64,000 bases of DNA from Myxococcota bacterium (GTDB lineage: Bacteria; Myxococcota_A; UBA9160; UBA6930). The stretch lies in NCBI GenBank assembly GCA_028285625.1, contig JANQOX010000001.1:124001-188000 (forward strand), given 5' to 3'. Numbering within the stretch: the first letter of the stretch is position 1; each line of letters begins with the position of its first letter. Shown here one piece after another: positions 1-8,416 of this stretch. The notes under the pieces were generated by a model. The model searched no databases and was not told the DNA's origin. It saw nothing but the letters and a program-made list of their open reading frames with translations. A program made the translations under genes and the position numbers.

Positions 1-2
1 TG

Positions 3-341
3 GTCGAGCACATGGTCGACAGCACGTCTCGACTGGTGATGCCCTACCTCGACGACAACGGCGACCTCGGTGGGCCGGTTCACGAGGGCGCGGTCCTCGC
101 GCTCCTCGACACGACCGGGGCCATGGCGTCCTGGGCCGAGTCCGGGCCGGGTCCCTACAAGGCCTCGACCGCCAGCATGCAGGTGCAGAACCTGGCGCCG
201 GCCCCCAAGGGAGACCTGGTCGCGTACGGACGTTGCGTGCACCGCGACCAGGCCATGTTCTGGTCGGACGTCGAGGTGGCAGGCACCGCCGATGGCCGGG
301 TCGTCGCACGCGGCACCGTCCTCTACCGGATCCTGACCTAG
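3..341 (+). CDS. PaaI-type hotdog thioesterase, 5' end outside the window
   Basis: The frame is already open at the first complete codon (base 3), so the N-terminus lies upstream; an internal ATG at 12 would give 109 residues. The stretch HEGAVLALLDTTGAMA matches the long central helix of PaaI/YdiI-like hotdog acyl-CoA thioesterases, where it follows a short acidic/His loop. Such enzymes hydrolyse acyl-CoA thioesters in the cytoplasm and are usually about 140 residues, so roughly 30 residues are probably missing. It sits 106 bases before the wax-ester synthase and acyl-CoA ligase genes on the same strand, which fits a role in acyl-CoA turnover. The substrate cannot be told from sequence. Confidence 0.75.
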   Translation, partial: VEHMVDSTSRLVMPYLDDNGDLGGPVHEGAVLALLDTTGAMASWAESGPGPYKASTASMQVQNLAPAPKGDLVAYGRCVHRDQAMFWSDVEVAGTADGRVVARGTVLYRILT

Positions 342-447
342 ATCGGCGCTGCGCGTGGGCTCGCCGCGGCTGCGTCGGGCCACCCGGGCCGGCGGCGGAC
401 CGACGCTGTAGCATGACGGGCCCGGGGGGTGCCGGGCGGAGGGTGCC

Positions 448-1920
448 ATGCAGCAGCTCACGGGCCTCGATACCAGTTTTCTGAACATGGAGACGCCCAC
501 CACCTACGGGCACGTCTGCGGTCTCGCCCTGTTCGATCCCTCGACCGCTCCCGGGGCCCCGCCGACGTTCGAGGACATGAAGAAGCTGATCTCCGATCGG
601 CTTCATCTGCTGCCGCCCTACCGCCGCCGGCTGGTGACGGTGCCGTTCGGTCTCGATCACCCCTACTGGATCGAGGACCCCGACTTCGATCTCGACTTCC
701 ACGTGCGGCACATCGGCCTGCCGCCGCCCGGCGACGATCGGCAGCTCGGCGAGCAGGTGTCGCGAATCGTGGCCCGTCCGCTCGATCGCAATCGTCCGCT
801 CTGGGAGCTCTACGTGATCGAGGGCCTGCAGAACGGACTGGTCGCGCAACTCACCAAGATCCACCACAGCGCCATCGACGGCGTGTCGGGTGCGGAGATC
901 CTGGCGAACCTGCTCGACCTCACGCCCGAGCCGCGCAAGGTCGACCCGCCGAAGCGCGCCTGGCGGCCCGAGCCCGAGCCGACGCAGCTCGAGATGATGA
1001 CCCGCGGGCTGGTCGCCGTGGCGGGCACGCCGCGCAAGGCGTTCCGTCTGGGGCGCCAGGCGCTGCGCCATCTGCCGGCGCTGGCCGACTCTCTCGGTTT
1101 CGGCGAGCTCCCTGGTAGTACCGAGCTGAACCGGTTGATCGGGCGCCGCCCCGACCCGATGCTGGAAGAGGCCGCCACCCCGGCGCCGCGCACGTTCTTC
1201 AACGATCGCATCACGCCGCACCGCCGCTTCGCCTTCGGCTCGCTCTCCCTCGACGAGGTGAAGGAGATCAAGGGCCAGCTCGGCGCCACCGTGAACGACA
1301 TCGTGATGGCTCTGTGCGGCGGGGCGCTGCGGCGGTACCTGCTCGAGCGCAAGGCCCTGCCCGCGGACCCGCTGATCGCCATGGTGCCGGTGTCGGTGCG
1401 CACGGAGGAGCAGCAGGGAACGTACGGAAACCAGGTGTCGGCCATGACCGCGTCGCTGCACACCGACGTCGAAGACCCGATCGAGCGCGTCCGCCGCACC
1501 CACGAGTCCATGCGCGTGGCCAAGGAGAAGCACCAGGCGCTGCCGGCCTCGTTGCTTCAGGACTTCGCCCAGTTCGCGCCGCCCGCGGTCGCGGCCCGTG
1601 CCGCGCGCGTGATCGCGCGCGCGACGGTGGCCGAGTGGGTGGACGTGCCCTTCAACGTCGTGGTGTCGAACGTGCCGGGTCCGCAGTTTCCGCTCTACGG
1701 CGTGGGCTCGAAGTTGATCGCCAACTTCCCCGTATCCGCGATCAACGATGGCGTCGGGCTCAACATCACGGTCCAGAGCTACGACGGCAGCCTCGACTTC
1801 GGGCTCATCGCCTGTCGCGAGCTGATGCCCGATCTGTGGGACCTGATGGACGACCTGCGGGTCGCGCTACGCGAACTCAAGGAGGCGGCCAAGGCCGCCA
1901 GTGCAACGGAGGCGCAATGA
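448..1920 (+). CDS. Wax ester synthase / diacylglycerol acyltransferase (WS/DGAT)
   Basis: A 490-residue protein of normal length for the bacterial WS/DGAT family, which transfers acyl groups from acyl-CoA to fatty alcohols or diacylglycerol to make storage wax esters or triacylglycerol. The catalytic HHxxxDG motif is intact (H139, H140, D144, G145), the second His being the general base. The N-terminus (LTGLDTSFLNMETP) is typical of the family, as is the late region with NVVVSNVPGP and NDGVGLNITVQSYDG. ATG 448 follows GGCGGAGGG at good spacing. The stop overlaps the next start in ATGA, so it is probably translationally coupled to the acyl-CoA ligase that could supply its substrate. Confidence 0.93.
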   Translation: MQQLTGLDTSFLNMETPTTYGHVCGLALFDPSTAPGAPPTFEDMKKLISDRLHLLPPYRRRLVTVPFGLDHPYWIEDPDFDLDFHVRHIGLPPPGDDRQLGEQVSRIVARPLDRNRPLWELYVIEGLQNGLVAQLTKIHHSAIDGVSGAEILANLLDLTPEPRKVDPPKRAWRPEPEPTQLEMMTRGLVAVAGTPRKAFRLGRQALRHLPALADSLGFGELPGSTELNRLIGRRPDPMLEEAATPAPRTFFNDRITPHRRFAFGSLSLDEVKEIKGQLGATVNDIVMALCGGALRRYLLERKALPADPLIAMVPVSVRTEEQQGTYGNQVSAMTASLHTDVEDPIERVRRTHESMRVAKEKHQALPASLLQDFAQFAPPAVAARAARVIARATVAEWVDVPFNVVVSNVPGPQFPLYGVGSKLIANFPVSAINDGVGLNITVQSYDGSLDFGLIACRELMPDLWDLMDDLRVALRELKEAAKAASATEAQ

Positions 1921-3485
1921 AGGAGTTGATCTTCCCGCGGCAGTACCTGCCCGCCATGGAGCAGTACGGCGAGAACGAGGGCATCGTCGACGGCGAGTAC
2001 CGCAGCAGCTGGAACGCGCACACCGAGCGGGTGGCCCGGCTCAGCCATGCGCTGGCGCACCAGCTTTCCGTCGACCCGGACGATCGCTTCGCCGTGCTGG
2101 CGTTGAACGGCCATGCCTACCTCGAACTCTGGCACGCGGCGTTCATGGGTGCCGGGGTGATCAACCCGCTGAACCTGCGCCTGGCCCCCAAGGAGCTCGC
2201 CTACATCCTGGTCGACTCGGGCTCGCGCGTCGTCTTCACCGACGCGACCTTCGCGCCGCTGGTGGCGGCCGCCCGGGCCGAGGCCGGCGACGACGACCCG
2301 ATCCGCCACGTGGTGCTGATCGGCGAAGGCGACGTCCCCCACGACACCGGGTACGAGGCGCTGCTGGACGCTGCGCGTCCCGAGCTGCCGGCGGAGCCGG
2401 ATGAGAACGATCCGGTCGTGCTCATGTACACCGGCGGTACCACGGGCCTGCCCAAGGGCGTGCTCTCCGAGCACCGCGCCCAGGTGCTGAACGTCTACCA
2501 CGGCGCCATGAGCATCCCGGGTCTTCGCATCGACACGTACCTGATGCAGACGCCGATGTTCCACGCGGCGTCGATGCTCGGCATCCTGGGCACGCCGATC
2601 TTCGGCGGCCGGGTCGTGTTCATCCCGATGTTCAACCCGGCGGGCGTGCTCGACCTGATCGAGGCGCATGGGGTGACCGACACGCTGATGGTGCCGACGA
2701 TGATCGGCCTGTGCCTCGCGAGCGAGGACTACCGGCCCGAGCGCCTGGCCTCGATGCGCCAGCTCATCTACGGCGCATCGCCGATGCCCGAAGCCACCCT
2801 GGCCAAGCTGCAGGCCGACCTGCCCGAGCTTTCCCTCGTTCAGGGCTACGGCATGACCGAGGGCTGCTCGACCGTGACGCTGCTCTTGCCCGAAGACCAC
2901 GTGGCGGGCTCGCCCCGCCTGCGCTCGGTGGGCCGGCCGGCGCTCGGGGTGCAGGTGAGCATCCAGGACGAGGACGGCAAGCGCCTGCCCCGCGGCGAGA
3001 TCGGCGAGGTCTGCGCGCGCGGAGGCAACTTCATGCGCGAGTACTGGAACAAGCCCGACGCCACGGCGGAGGTGCTGCGCGACGACTGGTACCACACCGG
3101 GGATGCCGGCTACATCGACGAGGACGGCTACGTGTTCCTGGTCGACCGCGTGAAGGACATGATCGTGACCGGCGGCGAGAACGTGTACTCGGCCGAGGTC
3201 GAGTCGGCGATCAGCACGCACCCGGCCGTGGCGCAGGTCGCGGTGATCGGCATCCCCGACGACCGGTGGGGAGAGGCGGTGCACGCGGTGGTGGTGCGCG
3301 AGGCCGGCGTCGAGGTCACCGCCGATGCGATCATCGCGCACACGCGCGAGTACATCGCCGGATACAAGGTGCCCAAGAGCGTCGAGTTCCGGGACGAGCC
3401 GCTGCCGCTCTCGGGGGCCATGAAGGTGCTGAAGCGCGACCTGCGCGCACCCCACTGGGAGGGCCGCGACAAGCGGATCGGCTGA
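1917..3485 (+). CDS. Acyl-CoA synthetase (AMP-forming, FadD-like)
   Basis: A 522-residue member of the ANL adenylating superfamily that activates a carboxylic acid as the acyl-adenylate and then the CoA thioester. Visible motifs: P-loop YTGGTTGLPKG (about residues 171-181), GYGMTEGCS (A5), YHTGDAGYIDEDGY with the hinge aspartate in VDRVKD (A7-A8), GGENVYSAEVE, and the C-terminal catalytic lysine in SGAMKVLKRD. The last is usually TGK, so SGAMK is a small deviation but the Lys is kept. Start ATG 1917 overlaps the WS/DGAT stop by four bases. Chain-length preference is not readable; medium or long chain acids, or sterol-like acids, are all possible. Confidence 0.92.
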   Translation: MKELIFPRQYLPAMEQYGENEGIVDGEYRSSWNAHTERVARLSHALAHQLSVDPDDRFAVLALNGHAYLELWHAAFMGAGVINPLNLRLAPKELAYILVDSGSRVVFTDATFAPLVAAARAEAGDDDPIRHVVLIGEGDVPHDTGYEALLDAARPELPAEPDENDPVVLMYTGGTTGLPKGVLSEHRAQVLNVYHGAMSIPGLRIDTYLMQTPMFHAASMLGILGTPIFGGRVVFIPMFNPAGVLDLIEAHGVTDTLMVPTMIGLCLASEDYRPERLASMRQLIYGASPMPEATLAKLQADLPELSLVQGYGMTEGCSTVTLLLPEDHVAGSPRLRSVGRPALGVQVSIQDEDGKRLPRGEIGEVCARGGNFMREYWNKPDATAEVLRDDWYHTGDAGYIDEDGYVFLVDRVKDMIVTGGENVYSAEVESAISTHPAVAQVAVIGIPDDRWGEAVHAVVVREAGVEVTADAIIAHTREYIAGYKVPKSVEFRDEPLPLSGAMKVLKRDLRAPHWEGRDKRIG

Positions 3486-3526
3486 GCGCCGAGACCGGCG
3501 CGTCGCCGACGACGGAGGAGGCCCCG

Positions 3527-3937
3527 ATGGAGCCCGAGGACATTCCCGAGATCGACGCCGACGGGGCGCAGCAACGCCTGGAAGCCGGGAGCGCCGTATT
3601 CGTCGACGTGAGAGACGAAGGCGCCTTTCGGTCCGGTCACATCCCGGGTGCGCTGCACCTGCACGATGGCAACATCGGGCGCTTCGTCGAGGAGTCCGAC
3701 AAGAGCCGCGCCGTGGTGGTCTACTGCTACGCGGGCAACTCGAGTCTCGGGGGTGCCGCGCACCTGCTCGAGAACGGCTTTGCAGAGGTCTACTCCATGG
3801 CCGGCGGATTCTCGGCGTGGCACGGCCGGCCGACCGAGGCCGAGCCGGCTCCGCCTCCGCCCCCCGCACCGCCTCCGCCGCCCGAGCCGCCGTCGCTGTT
3901 CGCGCGCATCGCGCGCCTGTTCGGGCGGGACGGCTGA
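3527..3937 (+). CDS. Rhodanese-domain protein with proline-rich C-terminal tail
   Basis: A 136-residue protein. Residues 8-105 form a single rhodanese domain with VFVDVRDEGAFRSGHIPGAL and the active-site loop CYAGNSS, very close to the GlpE loop CYHGNSS, so thiosulfate:acceptor sulfurtransferase activity is likely. Unlike GlpE it continues into a Pro/Ala/Glu linker of about 20 residues and ends in a short amphipathic basic helix (SLFARIARLFGRDG), which could tether it to a membrane or partner (inference). ATG 3527 is preceded by GGAGGAGG. It lies 41 bases after the acyl-CoA ligase and just before the P450. Its role in this cluster is unknown. Confidence 0.85.
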   Translation: MEPEDIPEIDADGAQQRLEAGSAVFVDVRDEGAFRSGHIPGALHLHDGNIGRFVEESDKSRAVVVYCYAGNSSLGGAAHLLENGFAEVYSMAGGFSAWHGRPTEAEPAPPPPPAPPPPPEPPSLFARIARLFGRDG

Positions 3938-3980
3938 TGCCGCGGGTCTGGTCCGGCGCGGCCGTCTTCAGGAGGCGGCG

Positions 3981-5216
3981 TTGACCGGCCGGGCGGCTTC
4001 CGACCTGCCGCCGCTGCCGACCGGCATGGCGCTCACGGCGCTCGACCCGGTCTTCCGCGAAGACCCGTACCCGATCCTCGCCGAGCTGCGGCGCCGCGAA
4101 CCGGTCCACCACGACACCGAGCTCGGGCGCTACGTGTTGACCCGCCACGACGACGTGACGGAGGTGCTCCGCGACCTCACGCTCTGGAGCGACCCGCGTC
4201 GTGCCAATCCCGAGACCTTCACGCACCGCTTCCTGCGCGACGGCGACGAGGAGCCGTCGATGCTGTTGATGGACGACCCGGGCCATCGCCGGCTGCGCGA
4301 CCTCGTGCGCCGGTCCTTTACGCCGCGCGCCGTCGAAACGTGGCGGCCGCGCGTGCGCGCCGTCGCCGAACGCGTCGTGGCGGCCGTCGAGGGCCCGGTC
4401 TTCGAGGCCATCGATGCCGTCTGCGGACCGTTTCCCACCGTCGTGATCGCCGAGATGCTCGGCATCGACACCGGGAACCACGAGGACTTCAAACGTTGGT
4501 CGGACACCTCGGTGCAGGTGGGCTTCAATCCCTTCCCGACCCCCGAGCAGGTCACCGAGGCCGAAGCGGCTCGCGATGCCCTGGAGCGGGTCTTCCTGGG
4601 TGAGATCGAACGCCGCCGCGCGGCACCGGGGGACGACCTGATCAGCGACATGGTGACGGCCGAGGTCTCTGGAGACCGGCTGACCGACCGTGAGATCGTG
4701 TCGATGTGCGACCTGCTGCTCATCGCGGGCAACGTGACTACCACCGACCTGATCGGCAACGCCCTCTCGGCGCTGGCGGCGCACCCGGAACAGGCCCGGA
4801 AGCTGTGCGCGCAGCCCGGGCTCTTGCCGAACGCCGTGGAAGAGACGCTTCGGTACGACTCGCCCGTCACGAACTCGGGGCGCATCGCCAGTCGCGATCT
4901 GGAGATTCGCGGCGTCTCCATCGCGCAGGGCGAGACGCTCTCGGTGTCGCTGGCGGGGGCCAACCGCGACCCGGCGGTGCACCCCGATCCCGATGGCTTC
5001 GACCTCGAGCGCCAGGGCATCCACCTGGCATCCTTCGGCGGAGGGCGCCATTTCTGTCTTGGGTCCCACCTCGCGAAGCTCGAGGCGCAGGAGGCGCTCG
5101 GTGCGCTGGGCAGGCGCTTCGGCCCGCTCCACGCCGCCTCCAAGGGCTCCGTGCGCGCGGCGGTGCCGAGCTTCCGCGGTTTCGAGCAGCTCTGGCTCGA
5201 GGCCGGGTCGGCCTGA
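3981..5216 (+). CDS. Cytochrome P450
   Basis: A soluble bacterial P450 of 411 residues. The heme-ligand loop FGGGRHFCLG has its cysteine at about residue 359, the K-helix ExxR is ETLR (about 288-291), and the I-helix oxygen-activation motif is AGNVTTT. It would hydroxylate a hydrophobic substrate using electrons from separate ferredoxin partners, none of which is in the window. TTG 3981 is chosen as start because AGGAGG lies five bases upstream and the protein then has a normal N-terminus; ATG 4026 is the alternative. Neighbouring lipid genes make fatty-acid, terpene or sterol substrates plausible, but this is inference. Confidence 0.92.
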   Translation: MTGRAASDLPPLPTGMALTALDPVFREDPYPILAELRRREPVHHDTELGRYVLTRHDDVTEVLRDLTLWSDPRRANPETFTHRFLRDGDEEPSMLLMDDPGHRRLRDLVRRSFTPRAVETWRPRVRAVAERVVAAVEGPVFEAIDAVCGPFPTVVIAEMLGIDTGNHEDFKRWSDTSVQVGFNPFPTPEQVTEAEAARDALERVFLGEIERRRAAPGDDLISDMVTAEVSGDRLTDREIVSMCDLLLIAGNVTTTDLIGNALSALAAHPEQARKLCAQPGLLPNAVEETLRYDSPVTNSGRIASRDLEIRGVSIAQGETLSVSLAGANRDPAVHPDPDGFDLERQGIHLASFGGGRHFCLGSHLAKLEAQEALGALGRRFGPLHAASKGSVRAAVPSFRGFEQLWLEAGSA

Positions 5217-6232
5217 TGTCGCGCGGCTCCGATTCGGGCGATCGCGTGGATGCGCCCGATGAGCGAGCTCGGCAGGGTGGGACACGGGCCTGGCTGCGAT
5301 GGCTGCCGGGGGCATTCCTCGGTGGCGGGCTCGCCCTGGGATTCGCACTGCTGTTCTCGGGCGGCATGCGGGCCGTCGTGGGCTGGCTGCTGTTGCTCGG
5401 CCTCGGCCAACTGGTCGCTCCGCTCACCGGCATCGCGGTGCTCGTCCACGCGCTGCGTCGGCGAAGGCTGAGCGCGCCCATGGCGCTCGCGTTGGGTGCT
5501 TCGCTGGTGGGGCTCTGGCCTGGGCTCTGGACCTTCGGCGTACTGCAGATCGCCTTTCCGGCATCGCTGGACACGACACGCCCCGCGGCGACGGTACGGC
5601 TTCCCTCCAACGAGACCCTGCGCGTCGTCTTCGGTGGCGATGCGCTGCGCACCAACCGTCATGCCTTCACGCCCGATCAGCGCTGGGCCTACGACATGGT
5701 CATCGAGCCCGCGCTGCATGGATCGGCCCGTCTGGAGGACTACGGCTGCCATGGAACGCCGGTGGTGGCGCCGGTCTCGTCCCGGGTGCGCTCGGCCGTG
5801 GACGGGCTGCCCGATGCGCTGCCTGGGGCGCCGAGCAACGACACGGAGAATCCCCTGGGCAACAACGTGGTGCTCGAACTCGAGACCGGCACCTTCCTGG
5901 TCCTCGCGCACCTCGCGCCGGGGAGCGTGCGAGTTCGCGAGGGCGAGACGGTACGCGAGGGGCAGGTGGTCGGAGCCTGCGGCAATTCGGGCAACACCAG
6001 CGAGCCCCACATCCACATCCATCACCAGAGGCAGGACCCCACCGGTCGCCCGGTGAACGTGTCCGAGGGCCTGCCGCTCTACTTTCGCGATCACGACGGC
6101 CCCCCGATGCCGGAGGGCGGCTATGAAGAAAGCGGCGATTCGATCACCGCCACGGGTGCGGTCGTGACGCATCGGGGCGCCGCGGGCGGCGAGGGGCGAC
6201 CGCCGAGGGACGAGAAGAGCACGGAGCAGTAG
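5216..6232 (+). CDS. Membrane-anchored M23 (LytM-type) metallopeptidase
   Basis: A 338-residue protein whose ATG overlaps the P450 stop (TGATG). Residues about 28-110 carry three or four hydrophobic segments. The rest is an M23 peptidase domain: the first zinc ligands in NRHAFTPDQRWAYDM (HxxxxxxxxxYD form), GTPVVAPVSSRVRSAVDG, NNVVLEL, and the HxH motif in SEPHIHIH. This subgroup with QRWAYD is common beside lipid or P450 genes and need not act on murein. The peptidase part probably faces the periplasm. Coupling to the P450 suggests co-expression but gives no function. Confidence 0.85.
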   Translation: MSRGSDSGDRVDAPDERARQGGTRAWLRWLPGAFLGGGLALGFALLFSGGMRAVVGWLLLLGLGQLVAPLTGIAVLVHALRRRRLSAPMALALGASLVGLWPGLWTFGVLQIAFPASLDTTRPAATVRLPSNETLRVVFGGDALRTNRHAFTPDQRWAYDMVIEPALHGSARLEDYGCHGTPVVAPVSSRVRSAVDGLPDALPGAPSNDTENPLGNNVVLELETGTFLVLAHLAPGSVRVREGETVREGQVVGACGNSGNTSEPHIHIHHQRQDPTGRPVNVSEGLPLYFRDHDGPPMPEGGYEESGDSITATGAVVTHRGAAGGEGRPPRDEKSTEQ

Positions 6233-6239
6233 CCGGCGG

Positions 6240-6944
6240 TCAGGGCTCGGTTCGCGAGGCCGGGGGCAGCTCGGCCAGGTCGTCGGTGCGCCGGCGGCGG
6301 CGCCGCCACTCCCAGAGGCTCACGACGAGTACCATCACCACGGTCCCCGGGACCCAGATCTCCTCGATGAGCTCGAGCAGCATCTCGATGGGTGCGCGCA
6401 GCCACTCGGCGAAGCCGATCATGAACAGCAGCCGGCCCACGAGGCTCGGCAGGGCGAGCAGCGCGAAGGTGAGAGGCTTCAGGCCCGCGATTCCGGCGAG
6501 CATCGCCACGGTGGGACCGGCGCCCACGAGCACCACCAGCCGCGGCGCGCGCTCGAACCAGCTCTCGACGAAGCGGACGAAGCGTCCGAACAGGCCCGCG
6601 CGGTTCTCGATCCAGGCGATGCCCGCCGGGCCGAGCGCGCGGCCCAGGTAGAAGCAGGCCAGGTAGAAGACGATGCGTCGGATCGTCACCACGGTCACGA
6701 GGGCGATCGGGTCGACGGTGGGGGCCGCCAGGACGATGTGACGCCCGAGCGGGCTGATCCCGACGAGCAGCAGCGGGGCGTGGTTCACCAGGTAGAGCGA
6801 GAACGCGACGCCCACCATCGAGCCCGCCCCCAGCACGCCGAGCAGGGCGAGACAGCGGCGCGCGGAGCGCAGTTGCTCGGGGGCGAACGCGTCGGGGGCC
6901 GCGTCGGTCGGCGCGAGAACGCCGGTCGGGTGGCGGTCGTTCAT
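6240..6944 (-). CDS. Multi-pass membrane protein of unknown function (VTT/DedA-like layout)
   Basis: A 234-residue protein with about five hydrophobic segments separated by short loops, and an Arg-rich cytoplasmic stretch near the C-terminus. The middle (RAGLFGRFVRFVESWFERAPRLVVLVGAGPTVAMLAGIAG) is compatible with a SNARE-associated/DedA-like fold, but the conserved signature residues cannot be confirmed by eye. ATG 6944 is 11 bases after the pyruvate kinase stop on the same strand, so the two are likely co-transcribed. It converges with the M23 peptidase gene. Confidence 0.75.
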   Translation of the reverse strand: MNDRHPTGVLAPTDAAPDAFAPEQLRSARRCLALLGVLGAGSMVGVAFSLYLVNHAPLLLVGISPLGRHIVLAAPTVDPIALVTVVTIRRIVFYLACFYLGRALGPAGIAWIENRAGLFGRFVRFVESWFERAPRLVVLVGAGPTVAMLAGIAGLKPLTFALLALPSLVGRLLFMIGFAEWLRAPIEMLLELIEEIWVPGTVVMVLVVSLWEWRRRRRRTDDLAELPPASRTEP

Positions 6945-6955
6945 GGTGGGTCCGC

Positions 6956-8386
6956 TCAGGAGACGGTCACGACGCGGATCGAGCTGGTGCTGCCCGCCTC
7001 GTGCGAGATGCCCGCCGTCACCACGACCAGATCGCCCGCCACCAGGACGCCGCGCTCTCGAGCCCACGCCAGGCCGTCGGCGAGCTTGCGCTCGTCGTCG
7101 TTCGAACCGGGTACGACCGTGGCCGTGACGCCCCAGTTGAGCGCCAGGCGCCTGGCTACGGACGGCGTCGTCGTCACGGCCAGGATCGGGCAGCGCGGCC
7201 GGTACTTCGAGATCTGCCGCGACGTGAAGCCGCTCTCGGTGAAGGTGATGATCGCCCGAGCCCCGAGGTGGTTGGCCATGGTGTTCGCGGCCTGGCTCAC
7301 GGCCTCGACCACCGCCGCGGTCGGATGGGGCCGGATCTGCTGGAGGTCGCCGTACTCGCGCAGCGACGCCTCGGCGCCGAGGGCGAGTTCGCTCATGGTG
7401 CGAACCGCGGCGACGGGGTGCGCGCCCCGCGCGGTCTCGCCCGAGAGCATGACGGCGGAGCTGCCGTCGAGGATCGCGTTGGCCACGTCCGACGCCTCGG
7501 CCCGGGTGGGCTGCGGGTTGCGCTCCATCGAGTCGAGCATCTCGGTGGCGGTGATGGTGGGCTTGCCGCTTCCGACCGTGGTGCGGATGATGCGCTTCTG
7601 CTCGACGGGGACGGCGGCCGCCCCGATCTCTACGCCCAGGTCGCCGCGCGCGACCATCGTGCCGTCCGCCGCATCGATGATGGCACGCAGGTTGCGCAGG
7701 CCCTCCCGGCTCTCGAGCTTGGCGATGATCGGGATGTGCGCGCCACCCCGCTCGCCGAGGAACGCCCGGATCGCCTCCACGTCCTCCGCACGCTGCATGA
7801 ACGAGGCGGCGATGTAGTCGACGTCGTGGTCGATGGCGAACTGCAGATCGGCCCGGTTGGCTTCGTTCAGGCCGTCGAGAAGCAGTTGCGTGTCCGGGAC
7901 GTTCACGCCCTTGTGGCTGCCGAGGTGGCCGCCGCGAACCACGGTGGTGGTGAGCGCATCGTCGTCGCGCGACTCGACGCGAAGCTCGATGTGGCCGTCG
8001 TCGATCAGGACGCGCGCACCTGGTGTGAGTTCGCGGATCAGGTCGGGGTAGGAGATCGATACGCCCGACTGGTCTCCCAGGGCGTCGGCGGCCAGCAGCC
8101 GGAAGGACGACCCGGTCTCGACCACCGTGCCGTCCAGCACGGTACCGGTGCGCACCTCGGCACCCTTCGTGTCGAGCATGGTCGCGATCTCGGTGCCCGC
8201 CGCCCGGGCGGCGGCCCGCACCCGCTCGAGCCGGCGGGCATGCCGCTCGTGGTCCTCGTGCGAGAGATTGAGCCGCGCGACGTTCATGCCCGCGTCGATC
8301 ATCCGTTCGAGAATGGGCGTCTCGTCGCAGGCCGGTCCTACGGTCGCGACGATCTTGGTCTTGCGCGGAGTCTTGCGGGCAGAAAT
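6956..8386 (-). CDS. pyk: Pyruvate kinase, probable AUU start
   Basis: Catalyses phosphoenolpyruvate plus ADP to pyruvate plus ATP. Clear family blocks: TKIVATVGPAC, MNVARLNLSH, DTKGAEVRTG, SHKGVNVPD, the active-site AKLESREG, MVARGDLGVEI, ITATEMLDSM, RNPQPTRAEASDVANAILDG and VMLSGETA, then the C-terminal domain. The first ATG in frame (8302) falls after the conserved first strand TKIVATVGPAC, which is encoded upstream. Between that strand and the in-frame TAG at 8419-8417 there is no ATG, GTG or TTG; the only near-cognate start is ATT at 8386-8384, with GAGGA nine bases before it. This gives 476 residues, a normal length. Start choice is inference; gene identity is firm. Confidence 0.9.
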   Translation of the reverse strand: MSARKTPRKTKIVATVGPACDETPILERMIDAGMNVARLNLSHEDHERHARRLERVRAAARAAGTEIATMLDTKGAEVRTGTVLDGTVVETGSSFRLLAADALGDQSGVSISYPDLIRELTPGARVLIDDGHIELRVESRDDDALTTTVVRGGHLGSHKGVNVPDTQLLLDGLNEANRADLQFAIDHDVDYIAASFMQRAEDVEAIRAFLGERGGAHIPIIAKLESREGLRNLRAIIDAADGTMVARGDLGVEIGAAAVPVEQKRIIRTTVGSGKPTITATEMLDSMERNPQPTRAEASDVANAILDGSSAVMLSGETARGAHPVAAVRTMSELALGAEASLREYGDLQQIRPHPTAAVVEAVSQAANTMANHLGARAIITFTESGFTSRQISKYRPRCPILAVTTTPSVARRLALNWGVTATVVPGSNDDERKLADGLAWARERGVLVAGDLVVVTAGISHEAGSTSSIRVVTVS

Positions 8387-8400
8387 GGCGGTGTGTCCTC
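8384..8400 (-). promoter_or_regulatory. Probable AUU start codon with Shine-Dalgarno GAGGA for pyruvate kinase
   Basis: Read on the minus strand: GAGGA (8400-8396), nine bases, then ATT (8386-8384), followed by codons for SARKTPRKTKIVATVGPA. No canonical start exists between the upstream in-frame stop and the conserved TKIVATVGPA block. AUU starts are known from infC, where IF3 discriminates against them and so autoregulates. Whether IF3 level controls this gene is inference. Confidence 0.5.
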
Positions 8401-8416
8401 GGGCGGCCGGTGGAGA

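Noticed and set aside
3840..3895. Proline-codon repeat as a regulatory DNA repeat
   Set aside because: It is simply the coding sequence of the proline linker of the rhodanese protein.
1779..5348. Long open frame on the minus strand across the lipid operon
   Set aside because: Antisense to well-supported genes; low-complexity Arg/Ala/Gly protein as expected from GC-rich shadow frames. The same applies to 29786-33571 minus and similar frames.
7681..7696. Sigma-54-like match TGGCACGCAGGTTGCG on the plus strand
   Set aside because: It lies inside the pyruvate kinase coding region, antisense, its last base does not fit (G instead of A/T), and no plus-strand gene follows. Chance match in GC-rich DNA.
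8300..8302. ATG 8302 as the true start of pyruvate kinase
   Set aside because: It would remove the conserved strand TKIVATVGPA, which is encoded intact upstream in frame.
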